Below, piece after piece: positions 22,389-33,796 of a DNA stretch of 64,000 nt; position 1 is the first letter of the stretch; every line of letters begins with the position of its first letter. The notes under the pieces are model-generated. The model had not been told where the DNA came from, made no database searches, and worked only from the letters and a program-made list of their open reading frames with translations. The stretch comes from Evernia prunastri (taxonomy: Eukaryota > Ascomycota > Lecanoromycetes > Lecanorales > Parmeliaceae). The stretch is from contig NKYR01000039.1 of NCBI GenBank assembly GCA_003184365.1, positions 62,001-126,000 of the forward strand, given 5' to 3'. A program made the position numbers and the translations under genes.

Positions 22389-24629
22389 ATGCACAGAATG
22401 ATTCTGGCACTAACAATTATTACCACTGCATTTATCTCAGTCTCTACTTTTGACGTCCAATACATCGTCTCGTCGAAATCCCCAGACAATCACCATGTCA
22501 ATGGAAACGCACTCTACGCTAATAGCTTTGGAGTTCCTCTCAAAAATGAATCCTATGACTATGTGTAAGTGACACACTCGTGCTCCTGAACCCTAAGTAT
22601 AAAGCTCGCTGATAGATGGAGAGCAGCATCGTGGGTGGCGGGACCGCTGGCCTCACCATAGCCTCGAAGCTCGCAGAAGACCCCAACGTCTCGGTCGCTG
22701 TGATTGAGGCTGGCAGCTTCTACCAACTCGACAACGGTAATGGCAGCATAATCCCAGCACTCATCACAAATCAACACATTGGCTCCGATCCGAACGACAC
22801 TGCGCCGCTGATAGACTGGGACTTTGTGACAGAGCCGCAAATAGTCAGTGGATCATGAAGCAATGTTTGATGGGAATGCGTCCCGCATACTAACACCTGC
22901 AGGGTTTGAACAATCGCAGCCTTTACTATGCGCGTGGCAAGACCCTCGGCGGCTGCAGCGCAAGAGCTCATGGCGCACATCAGCGGTAAGGTTCGACATG
23001 GGATGAGAATAGACATCAGTAGCTAAGCTTAAGATGCTGAACTCTTAGAGGAACGCGAGAATCATACCAAAAATGGGCGGATGATGTTGGCGATGAATCT
23101 TACGCCTTTGACAACATCATGCCTTATTTCAAGAGTACCTGTCGCTTGACTCCACCGGATCCCGAGAAACGGTGGCCAAGAAATGGATCGGTCTCGTACG
23201 ATGCGAGCGCTTTCGAAACCGGAAAGCCAGGACCGCTGCAGATATCGTGGTCTAATTGGGCAATGCCGTTGGGTACATGGGCCAGAGAAGGGATGAAGTC
23301 CCTCGGAATATACCCCAATTCGATTGGATTTAACTCCGGCAGAGTGGAAGGGTCCGGGTGGGTTCCAGCGACAATCGATCCGGCCACTGGTTATCGAAGC
23401 TCCTCTCAAACCAGTTTCTTAGCCGAGGCGTTGAAATATACCTCTCTTAAAGTTTACACTCGAACAATGGCCACCAAGATCACCTTTGATGCCGGAAAAC
23501 GGGCTCGGGGGGTAGAAGTCGAAACGGCAGGGAAACCATTCTTTTTGGAAGCAAAGAAAGAGGTTATTCTCTCTGCAGGTGCTTTCCAGTCTCCACAACT
23601 ACTCATGTTCGTTGCCCCCTGCAATGCCTGTTAAGAACTCGCTGAACGACGACTAGGGTATCTGGAATAGGGCCTAGAGAGGTTCTGCAAGCGCAAGGGA
23701 TCGAAGTTTTGCACGAATCACCTGGGGTAGGCCAGAATCTGCAAGACCATACGTACACCGGAGTCTCCTACCGAGTCAACGTGGAGACAGCGTCGAAACT
23801 CTTGAACGACCCTGCTTACGCCGTTCAAGCGGACGAGGATTTCCTGACGAAAACCACCGGTCCCCTGACCAGCGGCCCGGCGTACATTGGATTTGAGAAG
23901 CTCCCCCTGGGCTCCATCAGCAAAACGTCTCGATCGGCTCTTAACGCGAAGTTCCCCTCCGATTGGCCGGAGATGGAATACCTGGTGGAGAACGGCTTCG
24001 ACGGCTACAACAGGGACTACGCCAATGCGGACCCCGCCGACGGCTTCAACTACGGGACCATCTCCGCCGCAGGCAGCGCTTCGTTTTCCACCGGCAACGT
24101 CTCGATCCGGAGCGCCAGCATGCAGGACCCGCCCGTCATTAACCCTAACTACTTCACCCATCCCATCGACACGGAGATGGCCGTCGCTGCTTTCAAGCGG
24201 GTCCGCATGATCTGGGAGTCGATGCCCGGCGTGACCGTAGGCGAAGAATACTTCCCGGGTTACGGCAATGTCAGCACGGACGAGGAGATCTTGCGGCACA
24301 TACGTGAGAGCTCGATCCAGCTGTGGCACGCGGCTGCCACGTGCAAAATGGGACCTGCCGATGATCCCATAGCGGTGCTGGACACGCAGGCCAGAGTCCG
24401 TGGGGTCAGTGGCTTGCGGGTCGTCGACGCGAGTAGCTTCCCTTTCTTGCCCCCAGGCCATCCAATGGCCACCGTATACATGCTTGCGCTAAAAATTGCG
24501 GACGACGTACTGAAGGGTGCTAGGGTACAGGGGACGTACAGAGCCATTTTTGACGCCACTTTGGATGCTTTGCCATATGCAGAGATCTACAGATTCGGAA
24601 GCCTTATCTTCGGGCATGGTCGGACATGA
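22389..24629 (+). CDS. Secreted GMC-family FAD oxidoreductase, about 668 aa
   Basis: Five exons (22389-22564, 22627-22843, 22903-22985, 23049-23606, 23657-24629) give an unbroken frame. Signal peptide MHRMILALTIITTAFISVS. The FAD-binding Rossmann motif spans the first junction (DYVIVGGGTAGLTIASKL, with acidic residue in VIEAGS). The GMC signature reads YARGKTLGGCSARAHGAHQR, where the common Asn after SAR is Ala. GMC signature 2 lies in ILSAGAFQSPQLLM. The first catalytic His is in IQLWHAAATCKMG and the second in PPGHPMATVYMLA. Length and signal peptide fit aryl-alcohol oxidase, glucose oxidase or tailoring oxidases of secondary metabolism; the substrate cannot be read from sequence. A flavin oxidoreductase follows 350 bp downstream on the same strand. 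Confidence 0.9.
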
Positions 24630-24977
24630 ATAGGGATCACCCATCGATCCCACGGTTCTGGCCGATTGTCGATGTAGCAATAGCCTTTAGGAAGATGAAA
24701 CCGCGCGCAGGCGCTATGCCGCTTCCAAAACTGATAACCACGTCATCAGATACATACTTTCACGTAGTTTGCACACGGCGATCATCGTGCAGGACTAGCT
24801 TGTAAACTGCTAATTAAGGCTCGGCGCCAATTTCGTTGCATCAGTGTATCGTCATGCGGATCCTGCTTCCTTCTTAAGCACAGCTTGGACACTCATTGCA
24901 CGTCCCATCAATATCCCGCCAAGACCCACCGAATAGCTAGATCCCACCTGACAGGCAGGAGAAAAGAAACACAAGGC
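24630..24977. other. Intergenic spacer / promoter of FAD oxidoreductase
   Basis: Lower GC than the gene that follows. No repeat or RNA seen. Confidence 0.4.
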
Positions 24978-26537
24978 ATGCGAATCGCCATCATCGGCGC
25001 CGGCTGGAACGGCTGCCACCTAGCCCTCGAGCTGACCAAAGCCGGCCACGCCATCACCGTGCTCGAGAAGCTCCCGAACATATGTTCCGGCTGCTCCGGC
25101 ACCTTCGGCATCCGCCTGCACCGGGGCCCCCACTACCCACGGTCCAAACCCACCCGCGACGGCTGCCACGCCGCCTTCGACCGGTTCTGCGCGACATATC
25201 CCGAGCTCGTCAAACCGCACCAGGACTCCATCTACGCCCGCGGCGAGCGGGACGCCGACGGCCGCCCGTCCAAGACCTCCGCCGACGTGTTCGAAGCGGT
25301 GTGCTTCGAGACGGACGAGTGTCGGAAGGTGGACGCGGACGCCAAGGCCATCCGAGGCGTGACGGCGGCGTACGACCTGGACGAGCCCAGCGTGGCCGTC
25401 GGCGCGGAGCTGCGGGGCTTTTTCGAACGCAAGCTCGCGGCCCAAGGCATAGAGGTCCTGCTCGGCGTCGACGTGCAAAGGGTTCGACGACGACCCCACG
25501 GACCTCTTAGCCTCATGTACAGAGCGGAGAGCCCGGCCGACCGGCGCGGATCGCGGACTGGATCCCTCGAGGCGGATTACGTCGTCAACGCCACGGGCTA
25601 CCAATCGCTCACTCCGGAGCCGGCTCCAAGCCTCGACGATGGCGGCGGCGGCGCCGCGCCGCCCTTGGGGCTCGACGTGGTGTACCAAGCCTGCATAGCC
25701 TTCCGCTACGCGGACCGCGCACCGGGCGAGAAGCCCGTTTCCTTCATCGTCATGGACGGCTGGTTTCCCTGCCTGATGCCCAGCATCGACGATGGCCCGG
25801 CCGCGACCGACGGGCAGCGTGGCGAGAACAGTAATGGCAAAGGCAGGCCTCGCCCTGCCGAAGTCGGCTCCCCATCACCGCCACCGTTGCCACCGGAGAG
25901 ACACTACGTCCTCACGCACGGCAGCTACACCATCCTGGGCTCCTTCCCCCGGCCCGAACAAGCCCAACGTCTCCTCGACCAGGTCTGTTCCGTGCCTCGA
26001 TCCCCGTCGCCCACCGACGCGTCGCGGACCGCATCCCGACTCCGCGCGGCCGCCGAAGCCGAAATCTGCCGCTTCTTGCCCGTCTTCCGCGACCGCTTCC
26101 AGTACCGCGGCTGCCAGGGTGCCGTCCTGGCGAAGCTGCGCACCGAATGCGAGTTCCGCTCTTCGGTCGTGTTCGCGCGGGATCGCGTCGTCTATGTCTT
26201 TCCAGGTAAGATTAGCAATATCTTCCATGCGTGCGACGATGTCCTTGCGCTGATTGCTGCGGGGGCCGCGATTGGGGAGGGGGGGCAAAGTGAGGGCAAG
26301 GGGGATGGAGCGAGATGGGGAAAGGAGGCGTCAGGCGATTGCGGAAGGGGGGAAAGGGAGCGGGAGGTGGTTGTGATGGATGGATATTCGTTTGTCAAGA
26401 GCGCGTTGGCAGACGTTCATGACTCGCGTTCCGGCCCAGATGGAGAAGGAGGGTCGAACGGACGGACCACGTGTGATTTGCAGACTTTTGAAACATTCTC
26501 AAAGCGCGAGATGCGGGGATCTGGGTCCGAGTCGTAG
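24978..26537 (+). CDS. Intronless GC-rich FAD-dependent oxidoreductase, 519 aa
   Basis: ATG 24978 (MRIAIIGAGWNGCHLALEL) to TAG 26537, no intron. The dinucleotide-binding GxGxxG fold is followed by an acidic strand end (VLEK), and then GIRLHRGPHYPRSKPTR. This N-terminal architecture (IVGAGWxGCHxA, then RLHxGxHYPRS) is known to me mainly from bacterial FAD-dependent oxidoreductases of glycan and natural-product loci. Residues 220-330 carry low-complexity Gly/Pro insertions absent from a compact flavoenzyme. The C-terminus has the second FAD segment (VVYVFPGKISNIFHACDDVL). GC content, particularly at third positions, is far above the neighbouring genes. Substrate unknown. It lies beside the GMC oxidase on the same strand, so joint action in a tailoring pathway is possible but inferred. 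Confidence 0.75.
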   Translation: MRIAIIGAGWNGCHLALELTKAGHAITVLEKLPNICSGCSGTFGIRLHRGPHYPRSKPTRDGCHAAFDRFCATYPELVKPHQDSIYARGERDADGRPSKTSADVFEAVCFETDECRKVDADAKAIRGVTAAYDLDEPSVAVGAELRGFFERKLAAQGIEVLLGVDVQRVRRRPHGPLSLMYRAESPADRRGSRTGSLEADYVVNATGYQSLTPEPAPSLDDGGGGAAPPLGLDVVYQACIAFRYADRAPGEKPVSFIVMDGWFPCLMPSIDDGPAATDGQRGENSNGKGRPRPAEVGSPSPPPLPPERHYVLTHGSYTILGSFPRPEQAQRLLDQVCSVPRSPSPTDASRTASRLRAAAEAEICRFLPVFRDRFQYRGCQGAVLAKLRTECEFRSSVVFARDRVVYVFPGKISNIFHACDDVLALIAAGAAIGEGGQSEGKGDGARWGKEASGDCGRGEREREVVVMDGYSFVKSALADVHDSRSGPDGEGGSNGRTTCDLQTFETFSKREMRGSGSES

Positions 26538-28074
26538 AGCAACTACGCTGTATCCTCGTAGAGCGACATGGAAGATTCGAGGCCTGACACGGCAATCTGG
26601 TGCGACTAGGGAGTCAACCTCAGGGCATCGATGAGGGTTCTACGAAAGTGCATTCAGCCTGCCTGATTAAAGTCCCCCAGTTGTCCCCACATTTCCCTTT
26701 TTGGCTCATGACTTCCTCCAGCCTGATATCGGGCACCAGAGTTAGGGAAACGGGACCTTTACAATGCGACTGGTAGGTCTTAAGGCGGTCAGTACCTCAG
26801 GTCTCCTCACATGGGTAGAACCCTTCCAGAATGGCTTCGTTCTGCAGGCGCGAGACTTCGTTCCTGACGTTGTAGAATGACTCGGAGCTATCGAGCTTTG
26901 ACAACAAGCCTGATATCGACGTCGACGAGCTAACGGACTATGGGCTTGTTCAACCAGAAGCAGAACTGAATAGATCCCAATGCAGCCCGGAACGTTTTGA
27001 AAGCGCCGTGGATGAGTCTTGTCCTGGGCGAGAGCGATGATCAATTCGTATTGCTTTGGTTTACTCACCGCGGTATGGCGCTTCAGTCTTCGACAGCAAA
27101 GCGACAGCAGAGAATGTCAATGGTCCTCTGTAACCGTGGTACATCCTCAACAAAGCCTTGGAACGACACCCCCGAGCCTTCAGTCGAATCAGTCATTGGT
27201 TCGGGGCCTGGACGGCAGGCCCGGATAGGGACATGAGCGACTTGCTAGACGTGAAACTGATGTTCTTAGAAGACATATTATTGGCGACATTGAGCAATAG
27301 GCTTTTGTCCACGCACGGAAGGTACATGGGCATGTTGCCTTACGACACAGGAAATGGAGACATTGTCTGCCTGCTCGTTAGCTGCCGTATCTCTGTCGTG
27401 CTCCGAGAGTGTATGCCAAATGGCTTTGAGTTGGTTCGTGAGGCCTCCGTTCACGAAGCCAAGAAACGGGAAGCCCCAACTCCGGGAAACGGCGACATAT
27501 TGGCCAATCTCTGTATTCATTGAGGCAGAAGAGTCCCACCAAGCGGAGATTGCCTTATATCCTGTAGCGTTGTTTAAGATGAAGCCATTGCGGCATGATC
27601 AGGGGCTGCAAACGCAACTAAAGTCTGGAGACTCCGAGTGGGCTTAGTTGGGGGTGAAGAATCCGCTGCAACATATCGACTTGGCACCCCCTTCTGCGTC
27701 CAGCTTCTTGCTAATGAGGAAGAACAGGGATTCAGCGTTGGAATTTCCGTGAAGTACCTTTGTTTAAAGCCGGGTACCAGGCAAGTCTCCTCCATCATAT
27801 CGCCACAGTGCTCTGTGGGGATGGTTTCTTAGTATATTTTTGTCTGGCGTCCGTTTAGCCTATATTTTGTTTCTGGAGCGCGACTTAAGATCAAGTATGT
27901 TGTTGCCGCATAGGCAACCGAGACGTCCCTGTTGTCCCAGCGGTTTGGTTCGCCAATCACAAATGACCCAGACACGGACGCGCTAAACCGACTTCTCCAC
28001 CATCTACTTATGCCTTGATTTCAACTTCCACCTCAACCCTTCCTTTTTCTCCAACAACCTCTGCTCTAGTAAGT
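26538..28074. other. Intergenic stretch, nothing recognised
   Basis: 1.5 kb without a frame carrying a domain signal. CT-rich leader at about 28010-28065 before the protease gene. Confidence 0.4.
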
Positions 28075-29650
28075 ATGCAACTCCTTCTTCCCGAAAGGGT
28101 TGGACGCTTGTACCAATGGCGGCGGTATCCTCGTCGTCTCCACATCCAAAGTACACGATTATATACGCCAACATCGAAACATCAAGCAGCCAAACCATTC
28201 GCGAAACCCAAGCGTTCACGACATGTCTTTCCACGGCCCGCCCCTCACAAGAGCCCACAAGCTTCACTTAAAAAGCCTCTAGCCCGTCAGAGGAAAGGCT
28301 CGCGATGGAGCAGATCAACATCGAGATGGCACATTTGGGCCACGAAGCACAAGTACATTGTCTTTACCTTCAAAGCTTTCGTTTCCGGCACCGTCGTCCT
28401 CTACTTTTTTGCTTCGGAGCCGGTGCCAATCACTGGAAGGAGGCAGCTAAATTTCGTACCGCGTTCGGTCGCGAAATGGATGGCGAAGTCTGCGCGCGAG
28501 AAAGAGGATGGCTTGCGAGAGCATTTGAAGCATTGCTCGTGGCATGGCGACCATCCGGGAATGCGGAAGGTGAACCTGATATTCGACCGCCTGATACGCG
28601 CGAGTGGGCTTGGTGATCGAGATTGGGAAGTTCGTGTTGTCCTGGCTCCGAGTAAGTAACCTACGCATTGACGCAATTGTGGGCACGCTCCATTTCGGCA
28701 GAACTAAAAATGGGCGACCGTTGGTCCACGATGTTCCTGTAGACCTATGGGTCCTTTGCTTTGCCGTATGTGACTCGTCCGGGACTTTGCGCTCACAGCA
28801 CTGTTCTGGCTCGACCAATCTGCGTTGCTAGTGGAATTATCCAAATATTCCGTGGCTTCTTTTCGCCTTCTCGCCTTCTCTACCTCAAAGGTTTACTGGT
28901 TTTCGCAGACTGTGTGATACTGACGTTTTTTAGCTATGAACAATGCGTGTGTCTTGCCCTCCTCCGGCCTTGTACTGGTTTTCACTGGTATCTTCCAATA
29001 CGCGGCAAGCACCCAAGACGAACTAGCCGCTGTTTTAGCCCACGAGATCGCTCATGTGCTCGCCAACCACGTCAACGAGGGGAAGAGTTGGGAATACGTG
29101 GCCAAGGTCTTCTCATCACCCTTCAGGGCGTTCGAGTGGCTTGGTCAATACGCGTTGGAACCACTCTTTATCGCCATCCCTGGGTTAGTCGCCATCGGAT
29201 CGCTCAGGGATTATCAATCCAGGAGACGGGAAGAGGAGGCCGATTACATTGGCATGATGCTGATGGCAGATGCGGGCTTCGATCCCTCGGCCGCGGTCAG
29301 CATGTGGGAGAAAATGAAGGAAACAGAGGACCGGCAGCTGGGTGCTGACCCGTGGCTTCTGCGCATTCCGCAGTGGATGTCCACGCACCCCCACGTGAGT
29401 CTGAAGCTCGCACTCGGCTTTTACACATTGGTTGCGGAGCTGACCGGAGTTTGCGGTCCAGACCTCCTCGAGGATTCGCGAGAATGAACGTTGGATACCG
29501 GAAGTTCTCCAGATACTCGAAAAACCACCACCGACCGCTGATGAAAAGCCCGTCCGAGTCGTTAGTTTGGCTGCTAAAAGACGCATATGGAAGCATTTCG
29601 TGAAAAGGAGAAATGAGTTACAACCCCCGCATGGGGAAACAGCGGCGTAA
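28075..29650 (+). CDS. oma1: M48-family metalloprotease, OMA1-like (mitochondrial inner membrane)
   Basis: Three exons (28075-28651, 28934-29394, 29462-29650) give 408 aa. The N-terminus is Arg-rich and lacks acidic residues, as in a mitochondrial presequence. One membrane segment follows (IVFTFKAFVSGTVVLYFF), then the conserved PITGRRQLNFVP. The zinc site is HEIAH in LAAVLAHEIAHVLANH, with the downstream ligand Glu in REEEADYIGMMLMADAGFDP and the substrate-side STHPHTSSRI. OMA1 cleaves inner-membrane proteins under stress. The 282-bp first intron is long for this genome but keeps phase. This is the intact member of a tandem pair with the gene at 30468; both introns sit at equivalent positions. 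Confidence 0.85.
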
Positions 29651-30467
29651 TGTCACATCTGCAGAAGATTCCAGCAGCTGGACACGAATCCATTGTGGGT
29701 CATTGAGACTGATAAGCACTCGGTTACATTCACACACAAAATTTGGAGCTAAGATCGGAGTTTTCTAGAGAACTTCGTCTATCAAATGATTATTTGGTAG
29801 GGATATTTGAGCAAGGATGAATCGAGTCTACGGCTTGTGCTCTTCCTCATTTTTGCAAAAAGGATTGGCGACGGTCGACATTAGGATTCCCTAGAGGTCG
29901 CCCAGATACAAGCTAACCCATATCTCCAGTGACTGTCTCCTCCCTATTAACGGAGAATTAGGCTCAGCCGCTTGTGCACCATAAGCATATTTGCCAACCC
30001 ATGACGGGTGCGGAGCAGCCAATGCGAAATAATTTATCTGGCATCAGCGCTTGTATTGAGATGAATTATCTAGCCTAGGGGTCGATCGGAGCTGGTCCCA
30101 TTGTCATGTCACCGGCTCGTTTTCGTTGTCAAGCTTGTCTGTAAAACGAATTAGCCATGTAGAAGTTTTTGGTTGGGTGTTCCACTAATGCGGCTACCTC
30201 GATTCGGTATTGGAGGGGTCTCGAGCGCAAGGGAGAGACATGCATCTCCCGGCAGTACGGCTCACTCAGGGAATCACACATAAAACGGGAATTTCCGAGA
30301 CACCCTCCTTGCTCGCATATCGCGCACGTAGGATTCTCTCCCTCGGCGACTCCGTTGGCCATGAGATTAAGGTACAAGGCCGCTGCTGAACGTTCTTTTG
30401 TGGTCTTGATCTACAAGTTTAAATTTGCAGCCTTTCAGCAGGAAATCTCTTTGGCAAACTGGTTGCG
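29651..30467. other. Spacer between tandem M48 genes
   Basis: About 0.8 kb. No frame with a domain signal; no obvious repeat. Confidence 0.4.
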
Positions 30468-31990
30468 ATGATGACGTTGAGGGCCGGAATGCTGAACTTG
30501 GCTCGATGGCGACGCGTTCCTTCGACGTCCTTCCTGCGTCTTCGAGCGCGTGGTTTCGCTACGAAGTTCCGGCCTCGATCGGTAGGGGGGTTTTCGAAAA
30601 TCGCTGCAGACAGCACGAATCAGCCGAATCCGCAGCATGCTTTCCAATGGAGTAAGACCCTCGTCAAACCAGCCGCGGAGTGGGCATCCGGATGGCGAAC
30701 CTGGTATGCAACAAGTCTCTCACACAAATTGGCGGTATGGGGTGTTGTTGTCTTTACATCCGGCGCGACGGCTGTATATTTGTTCGCCTTAGAGCGGGTA
30801 CCTATAACGGGGAGGAGACGCTTCAGCTGGGTATCACGATCGACGTTAGCGCATTCTGAGCAGACGGAGCGCGAGTTTCTGGAGACCTTAGAAGGAGACA
30901 ATAAATGTCTATCTGTGATTAGCGACTATCCCGGACTTCAAAAAATGCAAGCTGTTTTGGATCGTTTGGTAAGATCTAGTGGGATAGACGATGTCAAATG
31001 GGAAGTTCGTGTCCTCGACAAGCCAAGTAAGTTCCCTTTTCCGATGAATTACTAGCCTGCTCGTCAGCTACCCGAGAATGTCATACCGGGTTCCTGAATC
31101 GATGCTCAGTGCAGAGCTGATCTCGCTTCAGATGAGGACTTCGCCAAGATACTCAGATCTGGCCTCGTTTTGGTCACCACCGGCTTCCTCCACCACGGTG
31201 TTAGTAACGACGACGAATTTGCTGCCCTTTTGAGCCATGGAGTTGCCCATGTTGTCGCGCGTCATGGACTGGAAACGAATTGCATTGAATCAGTGCAAGG
31301 AAACTTCACGGTGCCATTTGCTTTCCTCATGTCTTTGGGTTGGATCTACCCAGAGGCTATCCTTTTCGGTGTCCCCTTCATAGTCTCCAAGTCGTTATCG
31401 CTTCATTTGCCCAGAATCCAAGAGCCAGAAGCAGATTATATCGGTCTTTTGTTGATGGCGGACGCGGGGTTTGACCTTATGGGCGCCGTCAGCTTCTGGT
31501 CGAAGCTCGGTAAGCGGGAGAAGGAGCAGCAGCGCCGTGCAAAGAAAGTTCTACGGTTCAGGTCGATGTGTCCTGACGTAAGTTGCTTTTTCTTGTGCTA
31601 CCTGGTTCCTCACGGTCGTGGCTTTTACGGCCGTCGGGTGCCACGAGCCAGAGATGGCGGGCCATGATGCCCAAAGATCTGCGCAACCTCATAGTGCTCG
31701 AGCCTAGCCTTTTCAAGCCTACTACTTGCCCATCCTTCGAGTTCATTTCCTCTGCCAAGGGTAAAGGCTGACGGTTATGGCATACCAAGACTGCTTCGAG
31801 AGCCGCGCAGATGGAAAGATGGATCCCCGAGATCCTGGAAATTCTGGGGGACCATTCGTCCACTAATGCCCCGACCGTCTGGCAATCTCAGAGTGTGGTG
31901 GCCACACGACGTAGATGGCAAGACTTTGTCAGGGAAAGAGATGGATTGCGGCGACGCATTGAGAAAGAGGAACAGGCGAACGTCAAGTGA
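30468..31990 (+). CDS. M48/OMA1-like paralogue with HExxH changed to HGxxH (predicted inactive)
   Basis: Three exons (30468-31026, 31132-31577, 31790-31990) give 401 aa without a stop. Same layout as the upstream gene: Arg-rich presequence, membrane segment (LAVWGVVVFTSGATAVYLF), PITGRRRFSWVSR, protease core, and C-terminal ERWIPEILEILGDH matching ERWIPEVLQILEK in the sister. The zinc motif reads SHGVAHVVARH: both His are kept, but the catalytic Glu is Gly (codon GGA). The distal ligand region EPEADYIGLLLMADAGFD is intact. An M48 enzyme without this Glu should not hydrolyse peptides, so it is a pseudo-protease or an early pseudogene. The full-length frame and preserved splice sites favour retained function. 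Confidence 0.8.
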
Positions 31991-33796
31991 CGAGGAGAGG
32001 CGACATATTCGACGCATCTCCCCCCCTTTTTTTCCTTGCGCAAAATTAAGCTCTCTTAATCGAGTCCAGCAATTGGCCTCTTTAGTGCCAGAGGGTCAAG
32101 GAGAGTGACGGGGAAGCGAAGTATTAAGATGTTGATCCACTATTTATCCTCTGCCTCATGGAGCAACAGTACCGTCAGATCAGCAGCAATTGGCGTCGCA
32201 TTCTACTTGCGTGAGATGACTATCCGATCATCCATCTCCGGGGGACGCTCGGCGTACCGAAACATGGCGGGGAGGTGCCAAGTTGGAGCACCCGCCAAGG
32301 GTTCTGCGAATTACTGTACATACTATTATGTTTTCGACGTCGTCGCCGCTTTTATCCTTGGCCTCGCCTTGCAAGTCAAGGTAGGTAGCTGCTTTTTTTT
32401 TTGGCTTGGCGTGGATATCCCATGATTTCCGTCTCCTTTTACCTTCCTCTCGTCCTTGCTATACCCACCTTCTCCTCTTACTTTTTCTGTCACTCACGCA
32501 CCAATCCATTCTATCCTTCTCCGTCCGACGCTACTTGAAAAGCCTACCGTTTCCAATAACTCAGGCAATGGGACGATTGAATGGTTGGAGGACGCCGGTA
32601 CCAGGTACAGCAATGAGAAAAGATAAGCCGGACACCTGATAGCCAGAGAATATGTATCAGGTTTTCACTCGCATGCAGCCGGGCGCGTGACTACATGCAC
32701 AAACGCCGAATCTCCTTCACCATCCTATTACTACCGGCGTGCACTCACATCCAGGATCTTGTAGGCACTCACACCCATGATCTTGTTGAAAATATCTACA
32801 GTCATGATTCAAGTTGTTTCGTTATACAAAGCTTTACAAAAAGCCCCTTGTCCTTGTCAGATGGTGTTGCCTGGATCAGCCTTGTGTTGCCGGTTGTCCG
32901 ATCGGTAGGGCGACACTTCTTGCGGAAAATGTGCGATGGGAAAGTGGCCAGAGGAATGGTTCGGGCTGTGAGAGCCAATGCTTTCGGGTCTTACGATGTA
33001 GTCAAAGCTGTTATATGAAGAGTTAATCGTTGGTGGCAAGCATGGAGACGCACTTCACACATCGATCGTGGGGATTGATCCGGTCTAAAGAAGCTTGACG
33101 TACCTCATGGTATGGTGAAGCTAGCTGCTAGCTTCTCGAAAGGTGCTATGCTCGGGGACAGGCGACTTTGACCCGAGCCTTGTGGTGTACATTTGGCGCA
33201 GTGGTCACGACCTTATGACTTGCATAGCGATTCCTGGAGGTTGGATCTCGGGATTCTCCGTGCACTTATGACTACCCTTAACGGTCTACCTGTTTACGGA
33301 TTATGGTCGCAGTGGACCGAGCGGAGTCATATGTATCCGAAAGCGTCTACTGCTGTCACTATGGGCTTGAATTTGGACTATCATCGGTCGGACATCGTCC
33401 GCAGCTGAACTTACCAAGGTGTTGGATATGATTGAGCTTGTTTATTGAGATGATTCTTCGCGTTGTGGCATGGTGGAAGTCGCGTTGTGGCAGGAAGGGA
33501 CATCCGTCGATAGAACCTTGGGTACGGTACAGGTTCGTGGAATGGCGTTGCTTTTTAACTATACGTAAATACACATGTGGACTTAAGCTTGAGGTTATGT
33601 CAAGGCCCAAAGTTCCATCTGCGCTTCTGGGACTGACATCAGTAGGCATCATCCCGCCCAAGTCTTCCTTCTTTGAGTGATTTGAGCCATGCTGCCGGTA
33701 CTGGCTACTGTGATTACTTGAACGGCATCCAGTTCAGAGCTCTCACGCCATTGTCCAAGCTCCAACACAGACCTACGCTGCTTATACTTCCTGGGC
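31991..33796. other. Intergenic stretch, nothing recognised
   Basis: 1.8 kb between convergent genes. T-rich tracts near 32392 and 32450-32510. No supported gene. Confidence 0.4.

Noticed and set aside
23718..24461. 247-codon frame antisense to the GMC oxidoreductase
   Set aside because: It mirrors the coding strand of a well-supported gene and is low in recognisable structure.
25020..25688. 222-codon frame antisense to the FAD oxidoreductase
   Set aside because: It arises from high GC in the third positions of the sense gene; no domain or splice support.
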